Of a DNA stretch of 64,000 bases, positions 48,540 to 63,297 are shown in pieces (the stretch's first letter is position 1; the number at the start of each line of letters is the position of its first letter). The stretch comes from Cerrena zonata (Eukaryota; Basidiomycota; Agaricomycetes; Polyporales; Cerrenaceae), in contig JASBNA010000002.1 of assembly GCA_038087015.1 (NCBI GenBank), forward strand, positions 434,001 to 498,000, given 5' to 3'. The notes beneath the pieces were generated by a model that had not been told where the DNA came from, made no database searches, and saw only the letters and a list, made by a program, of their open reading frames with translations. A program made the position numbers and the translations under genes.

Positions 48540-50473
48540 GCGGTACTGGGTAAATTTAAGCTGGAATATGGGGTAATAACGCTGTGTTTGAGGTTGTCGT
48601 CGCTGAGAACAAAGAGGAGGAGGAGTTTGGGATGGTGGTCACACGACAAGATAAGAGACCAGCACCAGTGGTAGCACTACCTCACCGATATCGCAAGTCC
48701 CGCGGGCGCTTCTCATGCCCCTTGACATTGCTCCACGCGGATCTTACTACACTAGCCTATTACTGATTTCAAACTTGTTAGTCCTTCATGGTCACATAAA
48801 GATCCGTGTTGTGTGTTGGGACCTACTAGTGTAAACGCTCGTCGCTCAAGGAACTACACATTCCTACTCTGAGGATCTAAGGATTTTAGGTATATTGATT
48901 TCTCACCCACGTGCCCGTCGACCTCATCCCAGTGGACGGTGCGTGCTTCAGATATTCACACAATTTTGTACTAAATGCTGCGTGTTCGCAATGCGGACTT
49001 TTTCTGTGATAGGACTATGTTTTTTTCAGACGCTGAAAAGACGGTCATCCCGCCGACCGGTGACCTGGGAGGTGACACCATATTCTAGTACCCTTTTGAG
49101 TTAACTTGACCTAGCAAATCGGCTCAGTATCAACCATCAAAGTCCGTACCCTTGGTACGTATTTTATCGAAAGGTTCCTACCTGGCGGAAACCTTAGAAT
49201 TTGTTTCGACCTCGATATGCGTGAATGTCACTTTGCTTCTTGTTATCGCTTTGCGATATATCTCCGTGGAGCGCTGCTGTGACCATCAACGCTACAACGC
49301 AGTCGATGTGAATCGTTGGCTTATGCCCGACACACTGTAATTGTCACCGACTTTCTGTTCTCAACATATAATTCGGGTTGCCGTATTCGCCTCGTACTTT
49401 TACTGCACTACTGGAAGGTACAGTACGCAAAAACCATACCCGCCGGTGTGGAATCACATCTTATCATCTCACGCTATATGGAGAAGTATCTCACCTTCCG
49501 TACAGGGTTATACAGCGGATTCGGTCGCATACCCTCGATTTCGACTGCAATACGAATACCCGCTACAGCAGATCTCGGTGGCATTAATCCTGAACATATT
49601 CTGCAACTCGTGGATGAAGAATGAAGTCGTGGCCTGGATCGGCGTCGGTCGGTCGCAGTATGGATCGCTGTACGTAAAAGCGTTCTGTCGTCGAACAAGG
49701 AATCTTTTAGGTCAGATCTCACCATTCAACTGGCTCACTGATGAAAGTCCCAGAACCTAATAGTATTATGACGGAGACCATGGCATAAGTAGACGTTACA
49801 CACGGCCTGACGACATCGTGGTCCGCTACTGTATTATGGGCTCTTTCAAGTTAAGCATCGTCTGATAGACTCTATTTGTAACAGGACTGATTCTCTTCTT
49901 TCTGATTGCATGTGAACACGACGATCTGACTTTCAGATAAGGTTATGATGTCAAAGTTCAATAGAAGTCTGCCGCAGTGTTCTGTATGACCCTTTCCCGC
50001 GTAACTGCGTGGAGGGCACTCAACTTTGCTATAGTAAGACGGTAGCCTTTTCTGAATTGCATCCATACGGCTTCCCAGTCAGGCCCGGCTACGTTACAAG
50101 TTTAACGTTGCTCTGACGTGAGTACGGCAACGTGATCCAATGTGATAAGTTTCTCCGAGTGTCATTTTGGCATCACGGTCTTTCTACATGCATCGTTCTG
50201 ATAGCTATTCCGAGCACGTTTTTGATAGGGAGGTGTTAAAGCTACCACCGTCTCCGTTAACATTCAGTTGTTCACAGATCTAGACTCACCTCCCACTATG
50301 CCTCGAGTTAACAGAAGAAGCATAGAGATAGCGCTGAGAACACAATGAAAGCGCTCCTGAAGATACTACGGCCGGTGAATAGGTGGTTGGTAAGGATGTA
50401 TGGTATATTCTACTTTTGTCGCACGAGGGTTATTACCAACGCTCGTGGGCAGGGGTATTTTTTACAGCACAAA
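48540..50473. other. Gene-poor stretch with overlapping open frames
   Basis: About 1.9 kb without a supported gene. Between 49316 and 49760 all three plus-strand frames are open for 60-140 codons, and the longest (49341-49760) reads like a hydrophobic, Tyr-rich peptide, but no family is recognised. It may be a decayed gene; no start, splice pattern or conserved motif supports a functional one. Confidence 0.45.
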
Positions 50474-52932
50474 TTAAACTTGTACCTCAGGTTTGACTAA
50501 GCTTAACGCTAAACCTGATTGTTGAGTGTCTAATGTGCAGACAGTCTTGTCAGAGTCAATTGTGACTTCCTCCGATGGAGGTTCTGATGAAATGTTTCGC
50601 ATGAAGAATGAGGTCTTGGCGAAAGAATCAGTATATTTAGACTTGTATTATGGGAGAGACAAACTCACCAAAAATGCAGCCCCTAGACAGGGACAACACA
50701 CAATCCAGATTGTCTGAAGGAGAATTAGATAAGTATAACAGAATTCAGTGGATTTGGCTTAACTTACCTGAATGGCATCGGCAACCGCACTTATGACGTC
50801 GTCTCTTAGATCGGAAGGTTCGAAAGAAGCGACGTCTTCTAGGTCCAGAGTATTGGAATCTACGCTGCCCGGCAATAGATGATACAGTCTGGAATGGAAC
50901 AGAGCACCTGCTACTGCCTACAATACGCTTTCAGCCATCGAGGTCAACAACAGCGGTACAGGGGACTTACGAGGCCTACAGTAGCTCCAGTGAATCTCAC
51001 GAGGAAAAAGGCACTCGTGCCAGAAGCGATCTCCTTCGGCCTTAGAGTTCTGGTAAAAATTTGATAGGGTGTGTGGAACAACATTCCCAAACCGAGTCCC
51101 GCGATTAATGGAAAGACACTCTGCAGGGCCTCCAGGGACTTCTCGTCCAGAAGCACCATAAGTCCTAACATTAAATCTAAATCAGCTAACCTTAATAAAT
51201 TGAGCGTTCAGATAACGCACCGAATCCTACAGCGGCGATGGCTAGGCCTACAGTAATGACCATCTTCTGACCGCTCGTGTCGAGTGTTCTTCTCTGCCAG
51301 TAACCAATGAACCATGCCGCTAAACCCACATGTCAACAAGCTGACCATAATAAGCTAAGAAAAACTTACTCGGCATGGAAGCTAACGAGGATCCCAAAGA
51401 GTACGGAAGCATCGTTAATCCCGCTCTGATTGGTGATAGGTCTTGGACGGACTGAGGTTCACATATTAGGATTGCAAGACACTCACGTAGCGGAGATGAA
51501 AATGAAATATACCTGAAAATATAATGCGAGATAGAACGTGCCGATATTAAACACGAATTGATGTAAGAAGTTAATGACTAGAATGATGACTAGAGGAGTG
51601 CCAATGTCAGTAGGTCAGTATTTGAATAAAGGTTCATAGACACGTACTTGTTGTCCTATCTCTAAAGGCTGAAGGGGGGAACAATGCATCTCTATGAGTT
51701 TTGAGTTCATACGAGCTACCGATGGCAAGAATAATAAGACCAGCCACGATGAGGGTTAAAGTTACTGGCGACCGCCCTATCTCAGTTTGTTAATGGAATG
51801 TCGATCAGAAAAAAACATAGTGGCGCGCACATCCAAATAAACTGGCAAAGCTGAAGCCGACTATGATGGAACTGCTCCCTGTCATGAATAAAAGGCTGAT
51901 AGGGTGTTACGATAGGCGTCAATAGAAGGTATTCGTGGATACTCACAGGCCAACGAAGTCGAAGCGTTGTCTGAATTGATTCCAGGAGACGTCATGGGAA
52001 CAATCCACGTCGACTCCTCGGAGCGAGATCCAAAGCACCACGAATGCAATAAGACAGACAGGCAAATTCAAGTAAACTAAACGATGACAGGTGAGTCAAC
52101 AACGGGACTCGGTAATCCAGATACACTCACAGGCCCAGCGCCAACTCAAAAGGCCGTGTTGCCCTAGAGGGAATACGTGAGCCACAGCTCCAATGATCGA
52201 ATATAGACAAATAATTACCGCTGAATAGACCACCTAGCAAAGGTCCAGCCACCGCCGAGCAACTCCAAGTGATACTGAGGGCTTGGGACCATTTGGCGCG
52301 GGATTGGAATTCGACGATCTCCGAGGTAATAGTCCAGACCAGACTAACGATTCCGCCCCCGCCGACTCCTGCTAAGGCACGAGCCATCACGAGCCAAAGC
52401 ATACTCTGAAATTCCATCAGTCTGGAACGTTTAAAATGAAGGGTGAGATCATTACATTGGCTGCCCCACAAAGTATTGATCCGACTACAAAGATAAACAT
52501 GCTACCAAACAGGACCGGCTGCAATCATGAAATGAATAGAAATATGAGGGTGATTCTGTAGTGTGACATACCTTCCGTCCTATTAGATCAGAAAGACGGC
52601 CATACAATGGCTGGAATGCAGTCTGGGTAAGCATGTATGACACGCCGACCCACGTATATTCAATTTGGGAGGCATTAAATTGGGCTGCGATGGTGGGCAG
52701 ACATGTTGATATGATCGTCTAGAGAATATCATGTGAGCCTAAGGGATGTGTTGGAGCATCTCTCGTCAACATACAGAATCAGTCGTGGCAAGAAATAACG
52801 TTAGGGCAGAACTACAACATAGTGGCAATGAATATGCGTATAACGATATTGACGGACAACTACCCACCCTATGTGAGCCCAGAGCAGTCGTGACGTCGAC
52901 AAAGATACGTTGGGGGATATAGGGGCTGACAT
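50474..52932 (-). CDS. MFS multidrug-type transporter (DHA2-like)
   Basis: The major facilitator family moves small molecules out of the cell with protons. About fifteen exons join without a frame break into a protein of roughly 550 residues. The start is MSAPISPNVSLSTSRLLW at 52932. The transporter signature is clear: TDSTIISTCLPTIAAQF in TM1, TWVGVSYMLTQTAFQPLY, the A-loop GRLSDLIGRK, ARALAGVGGGGIVSLVW, motif C-like SCSAVAGPLLGGLFSG, and LSWRWAFYLNLPVC. The second half has LYFQSVQDLSPIRAGLTMLP and GLGMLFHTPYQIFTRTL. The end is hydrophilic (SLVKPEVQV). A long gene-poor flank on both sides suggests an accessory locus. The substrate is unknown. Confidence 0.85.
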
Positions 52933-54046
52933 GAAGTAGAGACACGTTTAACAATGACAACACAAGGTTGAGAATATGTTGGAGAACGAACGTACTGGTC
53001 GTCCATCGGTTCTTATAACAGAAACGGAGGTGGTGGACTCAGGGATTTCATGGTTGTCGTGTGTCTAGAAACGTCATGAAACAGTCGTGACTCTGTGATT
53101 CTCGAAAGAACATTAGAAAGAGGATCTCAGTAGGAGAGATTGATGTTGCCGACCCGGCCCCCAAAAATGTTTACTCCAGGAGTTAGGAATTGGGTTAGAC
53201 TTTGTGCCCTCTATCCGAAGATGTGACACCAAGATCAGAGGACCTACGAGGAAAGGGTTCAACAGAATGAGAAAGTTTGGGTTGGGCCCGGTCCAGATTT
53301 AGCAGGAACATGTTACCATTAGGTACGGACAGTAAAGAGGCAAGGGGGGTAGCATGTGTGTATAGGGCCATGGGAGAGTTGCAACTGAGCGAAAGAGATT
53401 GGCGGGAGTCCTGATAACCCAGACCTTACGTACCGCACTCTAACATATGACCAACATCTGCTGGGACCTGCAAAATTGTAGACAAGAGGTGCCGTAGCCG
53501 GACGACCGGATGTGTTGGTGGATCCATACCTGGAGATGTCGTAACAGCTTCTTGTCCTATCACGGTCTCGGTTAGGGGCCCATCTGGTGCTTTTGTGTTA
53601 CAATTACCCGGATCGCGGTTAGGATCGCTATGCCAGCATGTAAGTAAGATTCGGTCTGATTCAGTACCAGGGGAAAAGGTTCAGAAGCGCTTGCAGAAGC
53701 CAGTTTTTCTCAAAGGGTTTACTTGATTCGCACTGACTCTTTTCGCCCTTGCGGAAGAAAATGGGAGATCCATAGGTGCGTAATCTATGTACGTACTAAT
53801 TAGTGAAGAAAGGTAATGTGTATACTACTCTAAATAGATTCTGATGTGAATATGCGGAAGCAAGCATTCTCGTATCGACTCTGAGGTGACTCTTGTGAAT
53901 CGTCATGAATCATTATGATCTATGCCGTAGCCCGTTTCCTTCGATCGGTCCTCTCCTTCGATGATGTCGATCGTTCATCATTCCCTGATTCTGCAAACGA
54001 TGAGATGAAATCCAATGCAAATTCGAGAATTGAAGTTCATGAAGGA
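52933..54046. other. MFS promoter and MDJ1 3' spacer
   Basis: 1.1 kb with no supported coding sequence or repeat. It should contain the MFS promoter; no clear TATA box was chosen. Confidence 0.5.
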
Positions 54047-55846
54047 TCAAACGCCAGTGAGCTCTCTGACTTTAGACCGGATACGTGACATCCAACTACC
54101 TTCCCGTGGGGAAGGGTCAGATGAAGAAAAGGAAATCGTACCATTTTTGTCACCGGACGCCGTCGACTGACGACTGCTTGAGGAAATGCTCTCTGCATCG
54201 TTTGGATCTTGGGTCCCATTTTCCTTTGTAGGGTGTTCGACCTTCCACGTCATCTGCATACCGCTCGAGGAGATCTCGCTGCCGTGGGGTCAGAGATCTG
54301 CATGCACGTAGTCAGTATAGTTTAGACGTTGCAGCGGGTCCGAAGTGACACACCTTGGCAATTGCACACGGAAGGTCACAAATAGGTCCCCCTTATCTCC
54401 GGCATACAGTGCTGGAGCACCACGACCCTTGAGCACCATCTCCTCTCCAGGGTTGCGTACCCTGAGGTACTCTAACATCCACTTCTCCATCCAACGTTGG
54501 GACACGCACCCTACCACCCAATAGTGCTGTATGAAGTGGAATGCGTGCGTCATGGTAGAGATGACTTCCCTTGGCGACGGAAGAGCTTGGAAGCTGCGAT
54601 GTGGACACGCACAAGGAGGTCACCAGGTTGGCCCTTCCCGGAGTCTGGTGCATCACCCATCTTGGGGATTCGAATCATCATACCGTCTTCAATGCCTGTG
54701 ATTAAATGAGAATAAATTATATTTAGAAATTCAATAAAGATATTGATTTCAACGTACCTGCTGGAATGTCGACCTTGACGGTTTTCGTTTGCCTGATTTT
54801 ACCGCCACCTGCGCACGTGTCACATCGACTACCGCGGGGTACCGTCGACCCAGCCCCTTGACATGTTGGACAAGTACTAGCCATATGGAATCCGCCAGAT
54901 ATTACATGGACTCGCTGGCCCGTACCATGACAAGTCGAACACTGTGTTCGCTTTGCGCCAGCCTTCAGGCCAGTCCCAGTACAGGTACCGCAGTTGACCA
55001 CAGGTTTAATGGACACAGTGTGGGTTGCTCCTTTGCAAGCTTCCATGAAAGATATAGACACCGCTGCTTCAATGTCACCACCACGTGTATCGCCTCTGAA
55101 GCCCTGGTTTTCTTCACCAAAAAGTTCCTCCCATCCTCCGCCTCGACCTCGCGAACTACCAGTAAAGCCTGCGAATGCGCTGAACGGGTCACGGAAACCG
55201 CCAAAGCCTCCACTAGCACCAGAGAACGACTGTCGAAATTGTTCATACATCTTAGGATCAAACCCAGGTTGCTGTGAAGCGGAGCCATATTGGTCATAGG
55301 CGGCTCGTTTTTTGTCATCCTTCAAAAGCTGTTGAAACAAGTGTAAGAACATTTATTAAACCTCAATAATTGTTGACGTACATCATATGCTTCCTGAATC
55401 TCCAAGAATTTATCTTTCGCACTCTTGTCAGTATTTGTGTCTGGATGATATTTTCGAGCAAGCTATCGAACACATGTCATTCGTATCTATTATGCCCCCA
55501 AGAGTAAACATGCTTACAGAGAAGTAGACTTTCTTTATTTCAGCCGCGGTGGCGTCTTTGCTTACACCAAGCACTTGGTATGGATCCTTTGGCGCATGGC
55601 TCGGAGAAGACGGGTGAAATGCTCTCTGCAAGGCGGAGATAAAACACAATCGACGTGTGACAGAAAAGTACAGCTTACCTTCTGTTCGGCCGTAGGGAGC
55701 TTGTGCGACTTGACTTGTCGCCGTCTACTTTTGTCGTTGTGTATGCAAGTTACGAGAGTGCGTTTGCTTATTGCAGACAGAGTGTGTGAGCAGGCATAGA
55801 AAGATATGAAGGAGCGGATCCGAGGAGAAGACAAGCGAAGGGACAT
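54047..55846 (-). CDS. MDJ1: Mitochondrial DnaJ (Hsp40) cochaperone
   Basis: Mdj1 is the type I J-protein of the mitochondrial matrix Hsp70. A presequence (MSLRLSSPRIRSFISFY) is followed by the J domain (DPYQVLGVSKDATAAEIKK, YFSLARKYHPDTNTDKSA with HPD), a Gly/Phe-rich region (FSGASGGFGGFRDPFSAF), and the four-Cys zinc repeats (CGTCTGTG, CSTCHGTG, CPTCQGAG, CDTCAGGG). The C-terminal substrate domain (GMMIRIPKMGDAPDSGKGQ, RIPLHTALLGGRVRVPTLDG, VLKGRGAPALYAGDKGDLFV) is followed by LLERYADDVEG and an acidic Ser-rich tail that ends KVRELTGV. Three one-base frame breaks lie in the last third, near 54567, 54450 and 54235; in each the sequence continues perfectly one base further. The identity is certain. 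Confidence 0.88.
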
Positions 55847-56510
55847 TTGGCAAGACCAGGTCAGCAGTAGCAGAGAGATCCAGACTCGAAGCAGAGATGC
55901 AAGCTGGAAAGGACGGAGAGAGGTGCGAATCACGCTCGGCCAAGTTGCACAGGCGCCCAATTCGGCTGAACCTCACTGGAAATTTCTCGACGCTCCCCAG
56001 AATAGATCGGCCCGTTTTGGAAGGTATAGTATAAGTCCACAACAGTTCCAGGGCATCCACGTTGAACGGCAAAAGTTCATTCCAGGAACGTGGTCTCATG
56101 ATAGTACGGTCATTTCATTTCAAGGCCACATAGTACACTTAGCTAACAGCAGGGTCCTCTTCTGCGACATTTCAATCAGAATCCCGTCATTTACAAGAGC
56201 GTCCCGCTCAGTCTTCAAATGTCCGTGGAGGCCATGTCATCCATTTGAGCATTGTGAGAAGACAGCAATGATGCTGCTCTTCCAGCATCATTGGGGTCCT
56301 TCTGCGGATTCAGGCCCGAATCACGAATGAGAACCGTCCTCCTACACGCCAAAGGAGTTATCGCCCTTTAGCAAATTTGACGCCTTTCATAGACTTTCCA
56401 AACCGAGTGACAGCACTCTAAGTCCTGTTGTAATGAAGATCCGTTTTTAAACTATCGTATCATGTGCCGTCGTATACATCTCTCTGTTCCTATTCTTTAT
56501 TCTATTGTGC
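55847..56510. other. MDJ1 promoter and SET-gene 3' spacer
   Basis: 664 bases without a supported gene. Long open frames on both strands here are not conserved. Confidence 0.5.
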
Positions 56511-57128
56511 CTAAGTGTCCCCCCGCTCCTTCCACCACGATTTTCCTACAGCGCTCAACGCATGAGAAGAGTCCAATGAACTTGAAATACATGAGCAGTT
56601 CTTACCGTAAGATACCAGAATTTCGTCGCCCTTCTTGATCGGGTCAGCTCCACTCCACACACTCATGCAAAGCTCATTGGCGGAGGTTCTGCGTTCTTCG
56701 AAGATGGCATTCGGCTTGGTTTTAACACCCCTAAAGTCGTTAATGAAACGTCCTTCGTTCCCCATCTGGCTGGCATCCACGCCAACACTGAGGTCCTGAG
56801 TTCGATAGAGCGATAGATCATAGTCGGAGTCAGGACGATCATCGCAATGAACTTCTCCGAGGTAGTCTAGAATATGTGTCTTTGGGGGTATCTTCTTTGC
56901 GGCGAATAGGCCGCATTGTCCGAAAGCTGGATGACTTGAGTCTTTGATAGGTCGTATTGCAACCAATGAAGGTGAACGGTTGGCGCTTATGCTACTCCTA
57001 TTGGAACTGGGGCGCAAAACCGTCTGCAGAGAGACGGGTACTGAGGGGTGATAACATGGTTCAGTAAGATATCTGAGCCCCTGTGGCCAATGAGAGGGTG
57101 TTGTGGGGTCATTTGTAGCCTTGGGCAT
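56511..57128 (-). CDS. SET-domain protein (lysine methyltransferase-like)
   Basis: SET proteins transfer methyl groups from SAM to lysines, often on histones. Two exons (57128-56606 and 56545-56511) give 185 residues. The SET core reads GLFAAKKIPPKTHILDYLGEV, then YDLSLYRTQDLSVGVDASQ, NEGRFINDFRG, KPNAIFEERR and IKKGDEILVSYGK. The usual N-H of RFINHS is N-D here; related SET proteins with a RFIND core exist, so this may be genu­ine. There is no pre-SET or Cys-rich post-SET region. The 60-base intron at 56546-56605 is a multiple of three without a stop, so it can be read through. It is divergent from CK2 alpha, 196 bases apart. Confidence 0.78.
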   Translation of the reverse strand: MPKATNDPTTPSHWPQGLRYLTEPCYHPSVPVSLQTVLRPSSNRSSISANRSPSLVAIRPIKDSSHPAFGQCGLFAAKKIPPKTHILDYLGEVHCDDRPDSDYDLSLYRTQDLSVGVDASQMGNEGRFINDFRGVKTKPNAIFEERRTSANELCMSVWSGADPIKKGDEILVSYGKNCSCISSSLDSSHALSAVGKSWWKERGDT

Positions 57129-57324
57129 GAATAAGATGGTATTCGACTAATACTAGTACGCTCTGACACTGAGAAAGAAGCGTGTGAAAGTATATCGCAC
57201 ACACCCAACATGCCTAAGCCATGTACAGCAATCTTCCTTTGTGGCGACTGTAAGCGATCTCGTTGCCCTCCTTCCACATACACTCAAACACACCATTCAC
57301 ATTCTGGAGCCCTCTATATCAGCC

Positions 57325-58736
<1,412 letters not shown>

Positions 58737-59300
58737 TCCACGATATCCATTCAGTGTACTACTATTGATCTACCCATTCTCTTCACTTTTTCTCAAAAGG
58801 CTCAAGCTGTATTCCATGATAGACATCTCTATAATGCAAGGGTGTGTGTTTCTGTCGAATTATATATCATATTGACTTTCTGCTTTCAATTTCATCACGT
58901 GGTAATTTCTCGGTAGTATGATGTTCATTGGTATGTCACCTGTGCGATAACGACGGTTAAGTGGGTGAGATAGACGAATATGGTTTCGTGTGCCATATGT
59001 TTGCTATCCGTCGCACATTGGAAGTGTCTGCGACCATTGCATCCTCGAGACTTCTGACTATGGTTCTTCTGTTCCACCATATGTATTTCAGGTGTCTCGC
59101 CGTGCTCGTGACAATGCCGAGCAGTATGGCTTGTAGGTCAGTGTACACACTAATCGGTACGATTTCCCTCATCTTCGTATGGCTCGCCCTCAGAACAAAG
59201 ACCCTGCCTATTTGACTATGCTCCTATGAGCCATATAAATTCCCGCAGCCTCATGCAAGCTCTCTCCACACAGACAGAGGTCGTCTTCACTCCACTCACG
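58737..59300. other. Spacer between CK2 alpha and GH18 chitinase
   Basis: 564 bases without a supported gene. It contains the chitinase TATA box at 59234-59240. Confidence 0.55.
59234..59240 (+). promoter_or_regulatory. TATA box of GH18 chitinase
   Basis: TATAAAT lies about 61-67 bases before the chitinase ATG, a common spacing in filamentous fungi. Confidence 0.5.
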
Positions 59301-61758
<2,458 letters not shown>

Positions 61759-62379
61759 TACTTTTAGATCCTGGATTCACGGCATAACTACATGCGATTC
61801 AATATACGAAGTCTATCAAAGTCATCTCTGCTGTCATGGCTCCAAGGTTATGTCGTGAATCAGGGTTGAACCTCGGCATCTTAAGTGTATTCTAGGAAAC
61901 ATGCTCCAGTGATGACCGTAACGTTTACCGTGTATCATAGGTGCCGAGTGTATTGAGTCATCATCTCTCCTTGATGTATGTGTATGTCTTCTTCCGAGCA
62001 TGAGGTCTGTATTATAATTATGCAAAGCACATAGACGAATTCACACCATTGTTGATCATAAATGCACTATTCCCGAATCAGGTATTCGATTCCCCATCTC
62101 CGCATTGAAATAGGTCAGGACTTATCTGTACAGATGACCAAAAACATAACGGGATCCCAGATTGAAAGGCACATATGGCAGCTTGGGAGGACTGCAAGAA
62201 TCGATGAGATTACCATGAGAAACTATCTGACGAATAGTAATAGAACACAGCGGCTATGAGTAACACATAGTACAACAACAGAAATAGGAGGCTTGGCTGT
62301 GGAAGAAGGGGAAGTAAAATAGTAGGGCTGAGACAACTATAGGCCGAATCACTACACGAATATAAATAAAATACACACG
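61759..62379. other. Convergent spacer after GH18 chitinase
   Basis: 621 bases between two facing stop codons, AT-rich, no supported gene. Confidence 0.5.
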
Positions 62380-63297
62380 CTAACGGCGTAAGGGTGAAAT
62401 GGATCGGGTGCTTCGCTCTGAACTTGTTCTTCGACTAGAAGAAACATCTCTTGGCGGTCCCTGTGTTTCGGAGAGGAGAGACCCGATGGCCATTGATTCT
62501 CTGGATCGTGGAGAACCACTGCTACTGTGTGAAGACGTTGAGGAATATGGAGAAAGAGGAAGATCGTGCGAAGACATTTGGTGTCCAGTCGAAGTCGAAG
62601 TACGGGATCGGGGAGGGGGAGACCGAGAACTACGTCGACGCTTTCGAGTGGGAGGAGATGCCGGGATAATTTCCCGCTCATGATCACGTTCACGAAGATG
62701 ACTTGTCGATGATAGTGACGGCTCTGCTCGATGGTGGCGTGAGCGAGGTAAAGAGTCGGACGACAGGTGCGGATTCAGAGGTGGCAGTGGTGGTGAATGA
62801 TGATAGGAAGTAGTCGGCGGCGATGGGAAATGTTGTTGATACGAATGCGATGCATGAACGTCTGTAATATGAGATGGTGCCATCTGCGCAGAAGCAGATG
62901 CTTGATGCATCTCGAGCATGGTACGGTGGAGTGAAGCAATTGAAGCTAGGCGCTACACAATTGAAAATCAGTTTCAAAATCCGCACATGTGATAGGCTGG
63001 CACTAACCTGGTCTTCTGCGCTTTTGGCATTCAGCATAGCGATGAGCATGTCGCGGTCCCCGTCGCCTTTTGATTTGTAGGCCGAGAGTATTTCACGGAG
63101 ACTGGGAGGAGGTGGCTATTGAGAGATAAGTTAATCGAGGGTTATCTTACGGCACACGTCAGTTGACCCACCTGTTCGAGTACATGCCAAGTGGAAGAGA
63201 TTAAGGCCTTCATGCCAAACTCGTATTGAGCGTTAGAGGGATGAAAGTAGGATTCGTGGTGGGGATAGTAAGCAGGCGGCGAGGAGGGAGAGCTCAT
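62380..63297 (-). CDS. Ser/Arg/Pro-rich protein of unknown function
   Basis: Three exons form a protein of about 260 residues. It starts MSSPSSPPAYYPHHESYF, followed by a short ordered part (NAQYEFGMKALISSTWHVLE, then LREILSAYKSKGDGDRDML, IAMLNAKSAEDQRLASIASL) that looks like amphipathic helices and could be a dimer or docking region. The rest is disordered and rich in Ser, Pro, His and Arg, with basic clusters (TRKRRRSSRSPPPRSR) resembling nuclear localisation or SR-type text. I do not recognise the family and assign no function. The splice sites are consistent and there is no frame break. Confidence 0.7.

Noticed and set aside
48540..54046. Possible transposon in the MFS island
   Set aside because: No terminal repeats, target duplications, transposase or reverse transcriptase text was seen.
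54789..55299. Long plus-strand open frames opposite MDJ1
   Set aside because: They are the antisense of the Gly/Phe and zinc regions of MDJ1 and have no family features of their own.
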